IMG/VR virus record: IMGVR_UViG_3300031208_000196
Span: 1-24,524 of that record
DNA from: a virus
Direction: 5' to 3' (one strand)
Length of the DNA stretch: 24,524 bases
The translations under genes and the position numbers were made by a program. Under the pieces are notes generated by a model, which did not search any database, was not told the origin of the DNA, and saw nothing but the letters and a program-made list of their open reading frames with translations. Each line of letters starts with the position of its first letter. The first letter of the stretch is position 1. Positions 15,141-22,185 of the stretch are shown here, in pieces.

Positions 15141-15424
15141 GGGGGGCTTCGGAAAAGTGTAACAACGTAACAGGGCCGGATATTGGCTTTTATGCTGCTG
15201 ATATATATAGGGTTTTTCTGTTACACCTAAAGTGTAATAAAACGTAACGAAAACGTTACATCGTTGATTTTATTAGGGTGCCTATAGGCATTCCGTTACA
15301 GTTAGATAGTGTAACAACATTACGTTTTTATCTTCTAAAGTGTAACAACTTAATTCTAGGAATATCAGATAGATAGATACAATTATTACACTTATTACGT
15401 TTGTTACACTTTTCCGAACCCCCC
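15141..15424. repeat. 284-bp AT-rich inverted element centred on a 12-bp palindrome
   Basis: The two halves are imperfect inverted copies. The outer arms (15141-15170 and 15395-15424) share GGGGGG, TTCGGAAAAGTGTAACAA and CGTAA with two differences. Moving inwards, matched pairs are CTGATAT 15198-15204 with ATATCAG 15362-15368; TGTTACAC..TAAA 15219-15231 with TAAAGTGTAACA 15336-15347; ACGTAA 15242-15247 with TTACGT 15320-15325; and GTTACA 15255-15260 with TGTAAC 15310-15315. All pairs are symmetric to within about 5 bp around TGCCTATAGGCA (15279-15290). GTGTAA/TTACAC occurs seven times. The element lies between convergent operons. An origin, telomere-resolution site, partition site or packaging site are all possible. 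Confidence 0.85.
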
Positions 15425-15757
15425 AAACATTCTGAGCCAGCACGCCCCGCACGCACGCCCGCACACGCGTATATCACTCCAGAATATCCACACTTTCATA
15501 AACAGAAAGACTCCATCCTTGGCTTCGTGGCGATGGTGTGTGGCGGGCGGCAATACCTGGTCTTGGTCTCAGTCACCGGCGGCAGCACGTCGACAACGCT
15601 AACGTATGTTATTGATTACTGGGGCGGGGAATGTGCGCTTGTGAGCGGGGGGATTCTGCTGGGAGAGGCTTTAAGATGCTGAATATAATAGAGATAAGCA
15701 TATCGGTGACGTGGCTCAAGCCACTCCTGGCCGGGTTTTCTGCGTGGTGGGGCCATA
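15425..15757. other. Non-coding stretch between the inverted element and the early operon end
   Basis: I see no convincing gene in these 333 bp. It starts with a CGCAC-rich low-complexity tract and ends next to the excisionase-like gene. GTGGCTCAAGCCAC (15711-15724) is a short hairpin downstream of that gene, but no T-tract follows on either strand, so I do not call it a terminator. Short plus-strand frames are present and are discussed among the rejected items. Confidence 0.5.
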
Positions 15758-15997
15758 TTATTGCAACTGTTCTGCCAGATCCTGAAGTAATCCTAGCTCC
15801 TGCGGGTTCTCCGGCAAACCCCGGATCCGCCGTTCCATGGTTTCGAAGTAGGTATCCAGATCAATTCTCCAGCGCCGGCCGTCGCGGAACGCGCCCGGGA
15901 TGTCCGGGCAACGCCTGCGAATGGTGGCGAGCGACGGCGGCTGGTTGTCTTCGCAATAAACCACCTCGATGAAGGTCTGTATTGAGACCGGTCTCAC
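15758..15997 (-). CDS. Excisionase-like winged-helix DNA-binding protein
   Basis: The 79-aa product resembles lambda-type Xis: a short N-terminal helix, then QPPSLATIRRRCPDIPGAFRDG, parallel to PRSLETVRRWVRE...PPPVKDG in lambda Xis, then a wing strand RRWRIDLDTYFE. Such proteins bend DNA at att sites and can also act as repressors. It is the last gene of the early operon and no integrase is next to it. The start is GTG with GGAGG about 9 nt upstream; it overlaps the preceding stop (GTGA). A Cox-like regulatory role is an alternative. Confidence 0.72.
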   Translation of the reverse strand: MRPVSIQTFIEVVYCEDNQPPSLATIRRRCPDIPGAFRDGRRWRIDLDTYFETMERRIRGLPENPQELGLLQDLAEQLQ

Positions 15998-16323
15998 TGG
16001 GTTACCGCCTCCCGCCGAACGTGCCGGCTTTTCCAGCGCTGAAAGTGTGCCTTGATCTGCCGGAACTTGGTGGCAGCCCGCACGTTATGGTCCAGTTCCG
16101 CCCGGCTGCTGATCTGGCATGCGGTGGTGATCAGGTCCCGGGCATCTTCTTCGGTGTGGGTACCGTCCGGAATTTCGACGTTGCCTTTTACGCTCTGGGC
16201 CCGGTCGAGGTACAGCTGGAAGGCTGGATCCTGGCAGAGCATGGCGGCCGAGCGGGCCAGGTGGCCGCCTTTGAGGTCAGCCATTTTCCTGTTCGCCAAT
16301 TCGTTATTCTGGGTGCCGGTCAT
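15994..16323 (-). CDS. Hypothetical early protein (109 aa)
   Basis: I do not recognise this family. The 109-aa product is mainly helical, with ARSAAMLCQDPAFQLYLDRAQ, an EEDARDLITTACQISSRAELDHN stretch and a strongly basic C-terminus (KFRQIKAHFQRWKSRHVRRE). The basic end suggests nucleic-acid contact, which is only a guess. It has a GGAGG 5 nt before its ATG, and ATGA and GTGA overlaps with its neighbours show it is translated as part of the operon. DNA metabolism next to a primase-helicase would be a reasonable context. Confidence 0.72.
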   Translation of the reverse strand: MTGTQNNELANRKMADLKGGHLARSAAMLCQDPAFQLYLDRAQSVKGNVEIPDGTHTEEDARDLITTACQISSRAELDHNVRAATKFRQIKAHFQRWKSRHVRREAVTQ

Positions 16324-16922
16324 AAACCCTCCAGTGAAACCCGCTTTCTGTCTTCCAGGTATTCCCGGTTAACCTGCTGCCACCGGTCGTAACGCTGCTG
16401 GCTGAAGCCCGGGCCTTTCATGCGGTTGATGGTTTTCTGGTTTTTGGTGACCTGCCGGATTATTTCTTCCGGCGCGTACTGGTATTGCCAGAGTTCCAGG
16501 GCGTCATCTGGCTTGGAACCGTGCCAGGTCTGGCAGATCCAGCCCACGTCGAATACCTGGGATGTGCGCTGGGCGGACATTACGTCCGCTCGGAGCTGGT
16601 GATAGGCGCCCTGGATCTGCTGCAGGTTGTAGCTGGGCAGGTCGAATGTTCTGCTCTCCATCCACTTGGCCCCATCCACGGATTGGCACAGGGCGCGAAC
16701 GCCAACTGACCAGTTGCGCGGGTACTTCAGTAAGTGGCTGGCCAGGTCGTAGCCCATGGGTATCCAGCCGAACTGCGTCCGCTTCTCTGCCGTGGTGTAT
16801 TGCTGGCTATCGTCGGGGCTGATCATGCCCTCCCAGGTCCACAATCGGCACTGGGAGAACAGGCGCTGGTCGCGGGCGTGGGCGCTGTGCTGCTTTCTGC
16901 GGTTGTTACGCTTTTGGCTCAT
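16320..16922 (-). CDS. Hypothetical early protein (200 aa)
   Basis: I do not recognise this family. The 200-aa product has a very basic N-terminus (MSQKRNNRRKQHSAHARDQRL), a WTWEGMISPDDSQQYTTAEKRTQFGWIPMGYDLA segment, and a C-terminal half rich in Gln, Trp and Tyr with PEEIIRQVTKNQKTINRMKGPGFSQQRYDRW. No catalytic motif or membrane helix is evident. GGGGAG lies about 9 nt before the ATG, and four-base overlaps join it to both neighbours. It is a real gene by coupling and start signals; function is unknown. Confidence 0.73.
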   Translation of the reverse strand: MSQKRNNRRKQHSAHARDQRLFSQCRLWTWEGMISPDDSQQYTTAEKRTQFGWIPMGYDLASHLLKYPRNWSVGVRALCQSVDGAKWMESRTFDLPSYNLQQIQGAYHQLRADVMSAQRTSQVFDVGWICQTWHGSKPDDALELWQYQYAPEEIIRQVTKNQKTINRMKGPGFSQQRYDRWQQVNREYLEDRKRVSLEGL

Positions 16923-17239
16923 TGCGGAATCTCCCCGATTTCGGCCAGGGCTTTGCGGCCGGCGCGAAGCATGGCTTGCCGGTGGGACTTCTTCTCGATG
17001 CCGCGAAAATTCATCAGGTGCAGCACGCTCAGTACCTTTCGGATGGTGCCGGCGGGGTCGCGTTCGGCATCGTTGTTCAGGCTGATGGCGCAGTCGCTGG
17101 CGCTGGTGTTGATCAGGGCGGTCATCTGCTGTTCCGTCCTGTCAATCAGGCCCCCGAGTGGGGCGCGGACTGGCTTCCGGATGCCGTCTTCCCGAAGCCC
17201 TTCTTCGAAGTCCTGCCTGGTTGCTTCTTGGATGCTCAT
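16919..17239 (-). CDS. Hypothetical early protein (106 aa)
   Basis: The 106-aa product is predicted mostly helical and soluble, with charged ends (MSIQEATRQDFEEGLREDGIRK and EKKSHRQAMLRAGRKALAEIG) and a central RTEQQMTALINTSASDCAISLNNDAERDP segment. No known motif was seen. It has AAGGAG about 9 nt before the ATG and ATGA overlaps on both sides. It is linked with the unknown early genes around it, and function cannot be assigned. Confidence 0.72.
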   Translation of the reverse strand: MSIQEATRQDFEEGLREDGIRKPVRAPLGGLIDRTEQQMTALINTSASDCAISLNNDAERDPAGTIRKVLSVLHLMNFRGIEKKSHRQAMLRAGRKALAEIGEIPQ

Positions 17240-17610
17240 GCCGCAGTCTCCTTCAGCTCGACTTCGATGGGTTTGTTCATGGTAATCAGGTGATCCAGGT
17301 AGCGGATGAAGGTTTCCAGCCTGGCCATCCGCTCGCGGTAGTCCTCGTGCATCTGCGTCAGGTCCATAAACTCATAGAAATACAGGCGGATATCCAGACC
17401 GCCCAATGGTTCTGGCAATTCGAAGCCCTCGCGCCACACCGTGTTCACCGGCATGATCTGCACATCAGCAGTAGAGGTGTGCCCATGAAAATCAAAGTGT
17501 GCCTGAACGATCTTTCTGCGGTTCAGGATCATGCCCTGCAGGAAGATTTCCTCTAATGCCAGGTGCAGGTTGTCGGTCATCTGTTCTTCGGTTAGCGTCA
17601 GCGTATTCAT
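17236..17610 (-). CDS. Hypothetical early protein (124 aa)
   Basis: The 124-aa product starts MNTLTLTEEQMTDNLHLALEEIF and contains an alpha/beta-looking centre (RRKIVQAHFDFHGHTSTADVQIMPVN) and an acidic, aromatic-rich second half (LYFYEFMDLTQMHEDYRERMARLETFIRYLDHLI). I do not recognise it. The frame is open for 46 codons upstream, but the ATG at 17610 has GGAGAAG about 5 nt before it, and the upstream part would run into the DksA-like gene in another frame. A 32-bp gap separates it from that gene. Confidence 0.72.
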   Translation of the reverse strand: MNTLTLTEEQMTDNLHLALEEIFLQGMILNRRKIVQAHFDFHGHTSTADVQIMPVNTVWREGFELPEPLGGLDIRLYFYEFMDLTQMHEDYRERMARLETFIRYLDHLITMNKPIEVELKETAA

Positions 17611-17642
17611 ATTCTTCTCCGTCTGGCCTTTCCGGCCTGTAT

Positions 17643-17861
17643 TTATCGGTAATTCCGCGTCTTCACTTCCAGCAGCTGCTGGCAATCCACGCAGGTGGCG
17701 CAGCCGGGCAGCGCTTCCCGCCGTTTGGCGGGGATCTCGGTACCGCACTCTTCGCAGTAAGGATCGTTACTCGTGCCCTTTGGCTGGTTCCGCTGGTTCT
17801 CCAGGGCCAGCTCCAGGGACTGCTCGATGTAGTCACCGGCGATATCGGCTTTATCCGCCAT
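17643..17861 (-). CDS. DksA/TraR-family C4 zinc-finger protein
   Basis: The 72-aa product is a short TraR/DksA-type protein: an N-terminal helix (IAGDYIEQSLELALENQR) followed by the zinc finger CEECGTEIPAKRREALPGCATCVDCQ, with the four cysteines arranged CxxC...CxxC. Such short family members are common in P2-like and other phages and on plasmids, and can bind in the RNA polymerase secondary channel to alter host transcription. GGAGG lies about 9 nt upstream of the ATG. It overlaps the KilAC-domain gene by 11 bp. Confidence 0.9.
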   Translation of the reverse strand: MADKADIAGDYIEQSLELALENQRNQPKGTSNDPYCEECGTEIPAKRREALPGCATCVDCQQLLEVKTRNYR

Positions 17862-18333
17862 GGCGCAGGGCCTCCGTGGCGTCTGGGTTCAGGTCCATGG
17901 CCGGGACCAGGCGAACGGATCCGGCTTTCACGCAGGCCTGGGCCTGCTCGGGGGAATCGAACACCACCACCATGGCCACGCGGTGGTGGCAGCGGCCGTG
18001 GTCTTCGTTGATCACGGTCAGCTCTCCAAGGTCGTGCACGCGGCCGGTGGGTTGATTTGCAGGTTCGTTGTTCATGGGCGCTTCCTTATTTGGCGGTAGC
18101 CGGTAACGGATCAGTTTCAGGCCACGGTCGGTGATCAGGGTTTTGGTGTAGGGCGTTTTACCCCTGGTTGGGTGCTCATAGGTGCCGGTCTTCACCACGA
18201 AGATGCCTTTGCCGCGGAACGGTCCGGCGGGCATGTTGTGTTTGTCCAGCATCTTCAGCCTGCGAAGCTCGCGGGCCAGTGTGTTGCGGCCGGTGTCCAG
18301 CAGGGCGGCGGCCTGGTCGAAGGTGTGTTCCAC
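17851..18333 (-). CDS. KilAC-domain (phage antirepressor C-terminal type) protein with an extra C-terminal domain
   Basis: The 160-aa product starts with a KilAC-like domain (about residues 1-80): DQAAALLDTGRNTLARELRRLKML, then a strand-rich GIFVVKTGTYEHPTRGKTPYTKTLITDRGLKLI. KilAC domains bind DNA at the C-terminus of phage antirepressors; here the N-terminal Ant/Bro part is missing. A second part of about 74 residues begins at an internal methionine (18075) preceded in frame by AAGGAAG, and has a VFDSPEQAQACVKAG segment. I chose the GTG at 18333 because GGGAGG lies 8 nt upstream, directly after the primase stop; an upstream GTG at 18351 has a weaker signal. Confidence 0.75.
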   Translation of the reverse strand: MEHTFDQAAALLDTGRNTLARELRRLKMLDKHNMPAGPFRGKGIFVVKTGTYEHPTRGKTPYTKTLITDRGLKLIRYRLPPNKEAPMNNEPANQPTGRVHDLGELTVINEDHGRCHHRVAMVVVFDSPEQAQACVKAGSVRLVPAMDLNPDATEALRHGG

Positions 18334-18347
18334 GGTGGTTTCCTCCC

Positions 18348-21056
18348 TCACAGCTCTTTCTCAAAGATCCAGCACCGGACGCTGTCGCTGCCAAGACTGT
18401 TGCCCTGGCTGCGAATCACGGAACGGACGGTGCGGCTGGATTCGATGAACTTGCGGCTGCGCGATGTTTTCAGGTGGCGCTTTAGCTCGCTCATCGGTGG
18501 TATGCGCAGCTTCTCTTCTGCACACACATGCTCGAAGTGCTTCAGGTTGACGGCGATCAGCTTGGCTTCGTCACCGTAGTGGTTCAGCACCGGGTAGCTG
18601 TTCAGACCCTCGATGTAGTCAACCGCTTCCCAGAACTCCTGCACCATCGGGTGGTCCGCATTCACGGACGTTTGGCGCTCCAGGGCCATTTCCTGAACCA
18701 TCTCCCGCGCGGGCTCAAGGTAGGATTCGGGCAGCAGCTTCAGGCCATCCGGCCCCAGGCAATCCACCAGGGCCAGAAGCTGCCCGTGGTTTTTCGCAAT
18801 CCGGTGGATGCGGATGTCGGGCATCTCGGCCAGGGCTTTTTCGTACTGGGGGGCGCGCTCAGTCACCAGGCGCATTACCTTAGATTCGCCGGCGGTGGCC
18901 TGCAGCACGAAGCCGCTGACCTTTTCCATGGGCGTGCGTTCCAGCTTCTCGGCCAGGGCCTTGGTGGTCTCGTTGTGGTTTTCGCGGGTGACGTTCAGGT
19001 GCATGATGCGCTGCAGCACGGCATCGCTGGCGTTTACCTGGGCGTTCTGGCTGATCACGATGGCGCCACGGAAGGGCGGTTCGTAGGTGTCGTTGCCGCC
19101 GTTCTTCTGGCCACGGCTGCGCACGCTGCGGCCGTTGTAGGCGGTTTTCAACTCATCCCAGTCGAACTGTTTCTGCTTTCCGCCGGCGCCGTCCTGGTCG
19201 CGGTCGGACTCAATCAGCACAACCGGCAGGTTGGACACCTGGGCGAAGTTCCGGGCCCGGGCGGCTAGGGTGGCCTTGCTGGGGTCGAAGCCTTCGTAAT
19301 CCTGCCGGCCTACCAGCTTCCACAGGAATTCGATCAACGTGGATTTACCGGAGCCGGCTTCGCCCACAATCTCGATGAAGGGAAAGCTTTTGTGTGCCTT
19401 GCGGATCTGCTCGGCGAACAGCGTGCCCAGCCAGTAGGACAGGGCGATCACACCCTTGGGGCCGAAACAGTTGGCCAGATCCTGAGCCCAGCCGCGCTGG
19501 TAGTCTGCGGAGTTCTTATTGATGTTCAGGGCTACCGATTCCGACAGCGTTTTCACGCTCATGCGGCCGATGTCGTAGTAGTCTTCGTTGTTCAGCTCGT
19601 GTATCTGCCCGGCGTGAACGGCCAGCTCCGGGAATACCCAGGTTTCGTGCTCTTTGCTGTAGCCGATGAAATCGATGGTCTCGACAGTTTTAATGCCGGA
19701 GATTTGCTGCTTCAGCAGGCGGTCCAGCTGATGGCTGGAACCGGTCCACACGGCACCGGGCGCCACGCCCAGCAGGCGCTTCTTGAATTCGCTGGCGCTG
19801 GCCAGCTGGCCGCCGCTGAAGGTGTTCTTAACCGGCCGCCCGTCGTGCGGGAAATCCACACGGTAGTAGTACCAGCTTTCATCGGTGATCTTGTTGGCCA
19901 GGTAATACAGGGCGGTGGGGTAGCAGTTGGCGATCTCGATGACCGCGTTGCACTGTTCCAGGGCCCGGGTAACGATCTGCTTGTCCGTCAGCGGCTCGTC
20001 GCTTTCCTCCAGGTCGCTCATCGCCTTGTGGAATTCGTCCATGTTCAACTTGAACCAGAACAGGCGGTTGTTGAACCCGAAAGGGAATTCTTTCCGGTTG
20101 GTGTGCGTGTAGATGCGGTTGGCTTTCTCGCCAGCGCTGCGGGCAATGACCAGGTCGCCCTGGTAAAGGAATTCGTCGGTGGTCGGCTCGCCGTGTTCGT
20201 TGACCAGCTCGCCTCGCTGCCAGGCGTCGTTCCAGTCACGCTTGAACTTGCCTTCCCGGGGGATAACCGCAGCGCCTACCTTCAGGCCCTGTGACCGGGC
20301 GATGTTGGCAAACTTGCCAATGTAGCGAACACCGGCTTCGTCACCGTCCATGGCCCAGATGATGCGGGGCATGTCTTGGCCCGCTTTTTCCCGGGTGGCT
20401 GTCAGGGTGTCCAGGAACTTATCCGGGTAGTTGTTGCAGCTGAACGCGGCCACGGCGGGTATGCCGGCGTGGTACAGGGCGATCGCATCGAAGATGCCTT
20501 CCACCACCCAGAGCTCCTTGCCCTGGGACAGATCCAGCCCGGGCGGTGCCCAGGCCAGGCCTTTGAAGTTGGCGCCCCGGTTGAAGTGGGCTTTCATTTT
20601 GCCGAACCGGTGGGGCTTGTCGATCAGCCGTTCCCAGTGGTCGCGGTCGTTGATCTGGAAGCGCACGGTGGCGCTGCTGATGTTGCGCTCGTAATCCCAG
20701 TAGGTTTCCTGGTTGTACCAGCCCTTCACCACAGCCAGATCGAAGCCGCGGCCGTGCTTCATATACGCATCGGCCACTTCGGTACCGGTGGGCTTTTCGC
20801 CTTGCTTCAGGTCGGTTCTGGCGTAGCGCTCTGTCCAGCTGTCGAACAGATCCGGGAACAGCTCCTTTACGTGGTGCTGTTCACCGCAACGGCTCTCACG
20901 CCCGCACTTCACCATCCATGGTTCGTCGGTGCCCACGAAGGCTTCACGCTTGCCACAGGAGTGGCAGCGCAGGCGGCGCAGGAACTTGCCGCGCTCCAGG
21001 CCTTCGTAGTCACTCTGGAGCCGTAGAAGGATGTCGGCCCTTAGTTGGTCTTGCAT
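18348..21056 (-). CDS. Replicative primase-helicase (zinc-binding, Toprim and P-loop ATPase domains)
   Basis: The 902-aa product has a zinc-binding N-terminus (C31-x2-C34, then C51 and C57, with H61/H62), a Toprim primase domain with ELWVVEGIFDA (E186) and AMDGDEAG (D237 and D239), and a C-terminal ATPase with Walker A GEAGSGKS (565-572, K571) and Walker-B-like VVLIESD (613-618). The layout matches phage replication primase-helicases such as P4 alpha in general concept, though not in detail. It is the largest early gene and replaces the P2 rolling-circle gpA, which is absent. GGAG lies 8 nt before the ATG. It likely initiates theta-type replication, which is an inference. Confidence 0.88.
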   Translation of the reverse strand: MQDQLRADILLRLQSDYEGLERGKFLRRLRCHSCGKREAFVGTDEPWMVKCGRESRCGEQHHVKELFPDLFDSWTERYARTDLKQGEKPTGTEVADAYMKHGRGFDLAVVKGWYNQETYWDYERNISSATVRFQINDRDHWERLIDKPHRFGKMKAHFNRGANFKGLAWAPPGLDLSQGKELWVVEGIFDAIALYHAGIPAVAAFSCNNYPDKFLDTLTATREKAGQDMPRIIWAMDGDEAGVRYIGKFANIARSQGLKVGAAVIPREGKFKRDWNDAWQRGELVNEHGEPTTDEFLYQGDLVIARSAGEKANRIYTHTNRKEFPFGFNNRLFWFKLNMDEFHKAMSDLEESDEPLTDKQIVTRALEQCNAVIEIANCYPTALYYLANKITDESWYYYRVDFPHDGRPVKNTFSGGQLASASEFKKRLLGVAPGAVWTGSSHQLDRLLKQQISGIKTVETIDFIGYSKEHETWVFPELAVHAGQIHELNNEDYYDIGRMSVKTLSESVALNINKNSADYQRGWAQDLANCFGPKGVIALSYWLGTLFAEQIRKAHKSFPFIEIVGEAGSGKSTLIEFLWKLVGRQDYEGFDPSKATLAARARNFAQVSNLPVVLIESDRDQDGAGGKQKQFDWDELKTAYNGRSVRSRGQKNGGNDTYEPPFRGAIVISQNAQVNASDAVLQRIMHLNVTRENHNETTKALAEKLERTPMEKVSGFVLQATAGESKVMRLVTERAPQYEKALAEMPDIRIHRIAKNHGQLLALVDCLGPDGLKLLPESYLEPAREMVQEMALERQTSVNADHPMVQEFWEAVDYIEGLNSYPVLNHYGDEAKLIAVNLKHFEHVCAEEKLRIPPMSELKRHLKTSRSRKFIESSRTVRSVIRSQGNSLGSDSVRCWIFEKEL

Positions 21057-21071
21057 GCGGGGCGCTCCGGA

Positions 21072-21410
21072 TCAGGCGTTGATTCGATTGATGGTGTTGT
21101 GCTGCGAGTCCCGCAGCTGCAGGAGCTCGTGCACTGAAAAGATGTTGGTGCGGCCGCTGGCGTCGTGGATAACCACGGTATTGCCGGTAGTGAGGCTGAC
21201 ATCGACGTAGGCCGGCGGCTTGCCGGTGGCTTCCAGATCCGCCCATGCCTTGGTGGTGACCAGTGCCGCCCGCCGCCGACTGCATTGGTACTGCTCCATC
21301 AGGCTGTCGATGGTCATATCCACACACTCGCGGGCGTCGTAGTGGCCATTGCGCAGAGCCAGAAGCTGGGCATAGGCGGAGTCGGTCATGTTTTGTGCGA
21401 TCGCGTTCAT
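21072..21410 (-). CDS. Hypothetical early protein (112 aa)
   Basis: The 112-aa product has two parts: a helical N-terminal half (AYAQLLALRNGHYDARECVDMTIDSLMEQYQCSRRRAALVTTKAWADLEATG) that could be a small DNA-binding helical bundle, and a beta-rich C-terminal half (AYVDVSLTTGNTVVIHDASGRTNIFSVHEL). No family was recognised. The frame is open for 81 more codons upstream, but the ATG at 21410 has AAGGA about 9 nt before it and overlaps the TGA of the Ogr-like gene (ATGA). It lies directly before the primase, so a replication accessory role is plausible. Confidence 0.7.
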   Translation of the reverse strand: MNAIAQNMTDSAYAQLLALRNGHYDARECVDMTIDSLMEQYQCSRRRAALVTTKAWADLEATGKPPAYVDVSLTTGNTVVIHDASGRTNIFSVHELLQLRDSQHNTINRINA

Positions 21411-21970
21411 CGTTGTGGTTCCTTTTTCTTGGGTTGGAACTTCTCGTAGGCCAGCTCCATTTCCTGCTGGCATTGCTCCCGGACTTCCGGGGATAACGGT
21501 ATCTCTCGCAGGCCGCCGTCCGGGTCCAGTGACAGGCGGTCGGTGTGAGTAATGAACACCACGCCCCGGTACCCGCAATGGTCTGCGTCCTGGCAGAACA
21601 CGTAGAGCTGACGCTGGGCCCGGATCATCTGCACGCTGGTGCGAACACGGCACACGCCCTGGCAGTGCGGGCAGAGAATTCTAAGAAAGCTGTTTCGAAT
21701 GCCGGGCTGAAGTTTCTGGTGGCCTTCCTCCGGCATTGTCGGGTGCCTGGCTTCCAGCACCGGGCCGTAGGAGACCTGAACGGACCCCCGGTAGCCGCAC
21801 TCAAGGTTCCGGCACTGCACCAGAGCGTCCGATCCGCGCTCCTGTATGCTGCGACTGGACTGAATGGAACACGCCTCCCCGCAGGATGGGCAGTTCAGGT
21901 GCAGGAAGTTCCGGGTCAGCCGGCTCATGGTTGCCGGGTTTTCCGCTTGCTGTGCGTTGTCGCTCGCCAT
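21407..21970 (-). CDS. ogr: Tandem Ogr/Delta-type zinc-finger late transcription activator
   Basis: The 187-aa product carries two Ogr-like zinc-finger modules. The first has CPSC...CRNLEC with ECGYRGSVQVSYGPV after it; the second has CPHC...CQDADHC followed by GYRGVVFITH. P2 Ogr has one such module (about 72 aa, CPKC...CQNVNC); the P4 Delta protein has two fused copies, as here. These proteins activate phage late promoters by binding TGT/ACA dyads near -55 and touching the alpha subunit of RNA polymerase. The exact start is uncertain: ATGs at 21997, 21970 and 21928 are possible. It lies in the early operon rather than beside gene D as in P2. Confidence 0.85.
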   Translation of the reverse strand: MASDNAQQAENPATMSRLTRNFLHLNCPSCGEACSIQSSRSIQERGSDALVQCRNLECGYRGSVQVSYGPVLEARHPTMPEEGHQKLQPGIRNSFLRILCPHCQGVCRVRTSVQMIRAQRQLYVFCQDADHCGYRGVVFITHTDRLSLDPDGGLREIPLSPEVREQCQQEMELAYEKFQPKKKEPQR

Positions 21971-21987
21971 GGTGATTGCTGCGCCCC

Positions 21988-22185
21988 TTAGTGCCATTGT
22001 TTGCCGCCCGGATGAACCAGATGGTCGCGGCTGTCCCGCTCCTCGAGGGTTTTCAGGAACCGGAGCCCTTCTGCCATCGGCAGCCCTGCTCTGATTACGT
22101 AGGCGTTGATGCGCCACTTGGTGTCCCTTTCCTGTCTGTCGAACCACTCCATCAGCTCTTTTTCGGTGTTGGTTTGTTGGTGCAT
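21988..22185 (-). CDS. Hypothetical early protein (65 aa)
   Basis: The 65-aa product is a soluble, highly charged helical protein (EKELMEWFDRQERDTKWRINAYVIRAG then MAEGLRFLKTLEERDSRDH). I do not recognise it. GAGGA lies 5-6 nt before its ATG, a good start signal. It is followed directly by the late activator gene; there is a 94-bp gap upstream of it. Confidence 0.65.
   Translation of the reverse strand: MHQQTNTEKELMEWFDRQERDTKWRINAYVIRAGLPMAEGLRFLKTLEERDSRDHLVHPGGKQWH

Noticed and set aside
15279-15290. Calling the 284-bp element a proven protelomerase telomere
   Set aside because: The perfect central palindrome is only 12 bp and no protelomerase gene is in the window, so the function is left open.
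15401-15424. Ogr-type TTGT-N13-ACAA site inside the 284-bp element
   Set aside because: TTGTTAC occurs, but no ACAA follows at the required distance.
15533-15682. Short plus-strand frame of 49 codons starting MVCGGRQYLVLV in the intergenic region
   Set aside because: No Shine-Dalgarno was seen, the product is not recognisable, and it lies between convergent operons; chance frame is more likely.
15711-15724. GTGGCTCAAGCCAC hairpin as the early operon terminator
   Set aside because: The 6-bp stem has no T-tract on either strand, so rho-independent termination is not supported.
15676-15972. Plus-strand frame starting MLNIIEISIS with a GGGAGAGG sequence upstream
   Set aside because: The ribosome site is good, but most of the frame runs antisense through the well-supported excisionase-like gene and its second half looks like random Pro/Gly/Arg-rich translation.
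18528-20294. Long plus-strand open frames of 246 and 300 codons opposite the primase-helicase
   Set aside because: They are antisense shadows in GC-rich DNA of a gene with clear Toprim and Walker motifs, and have no recognisable domains.
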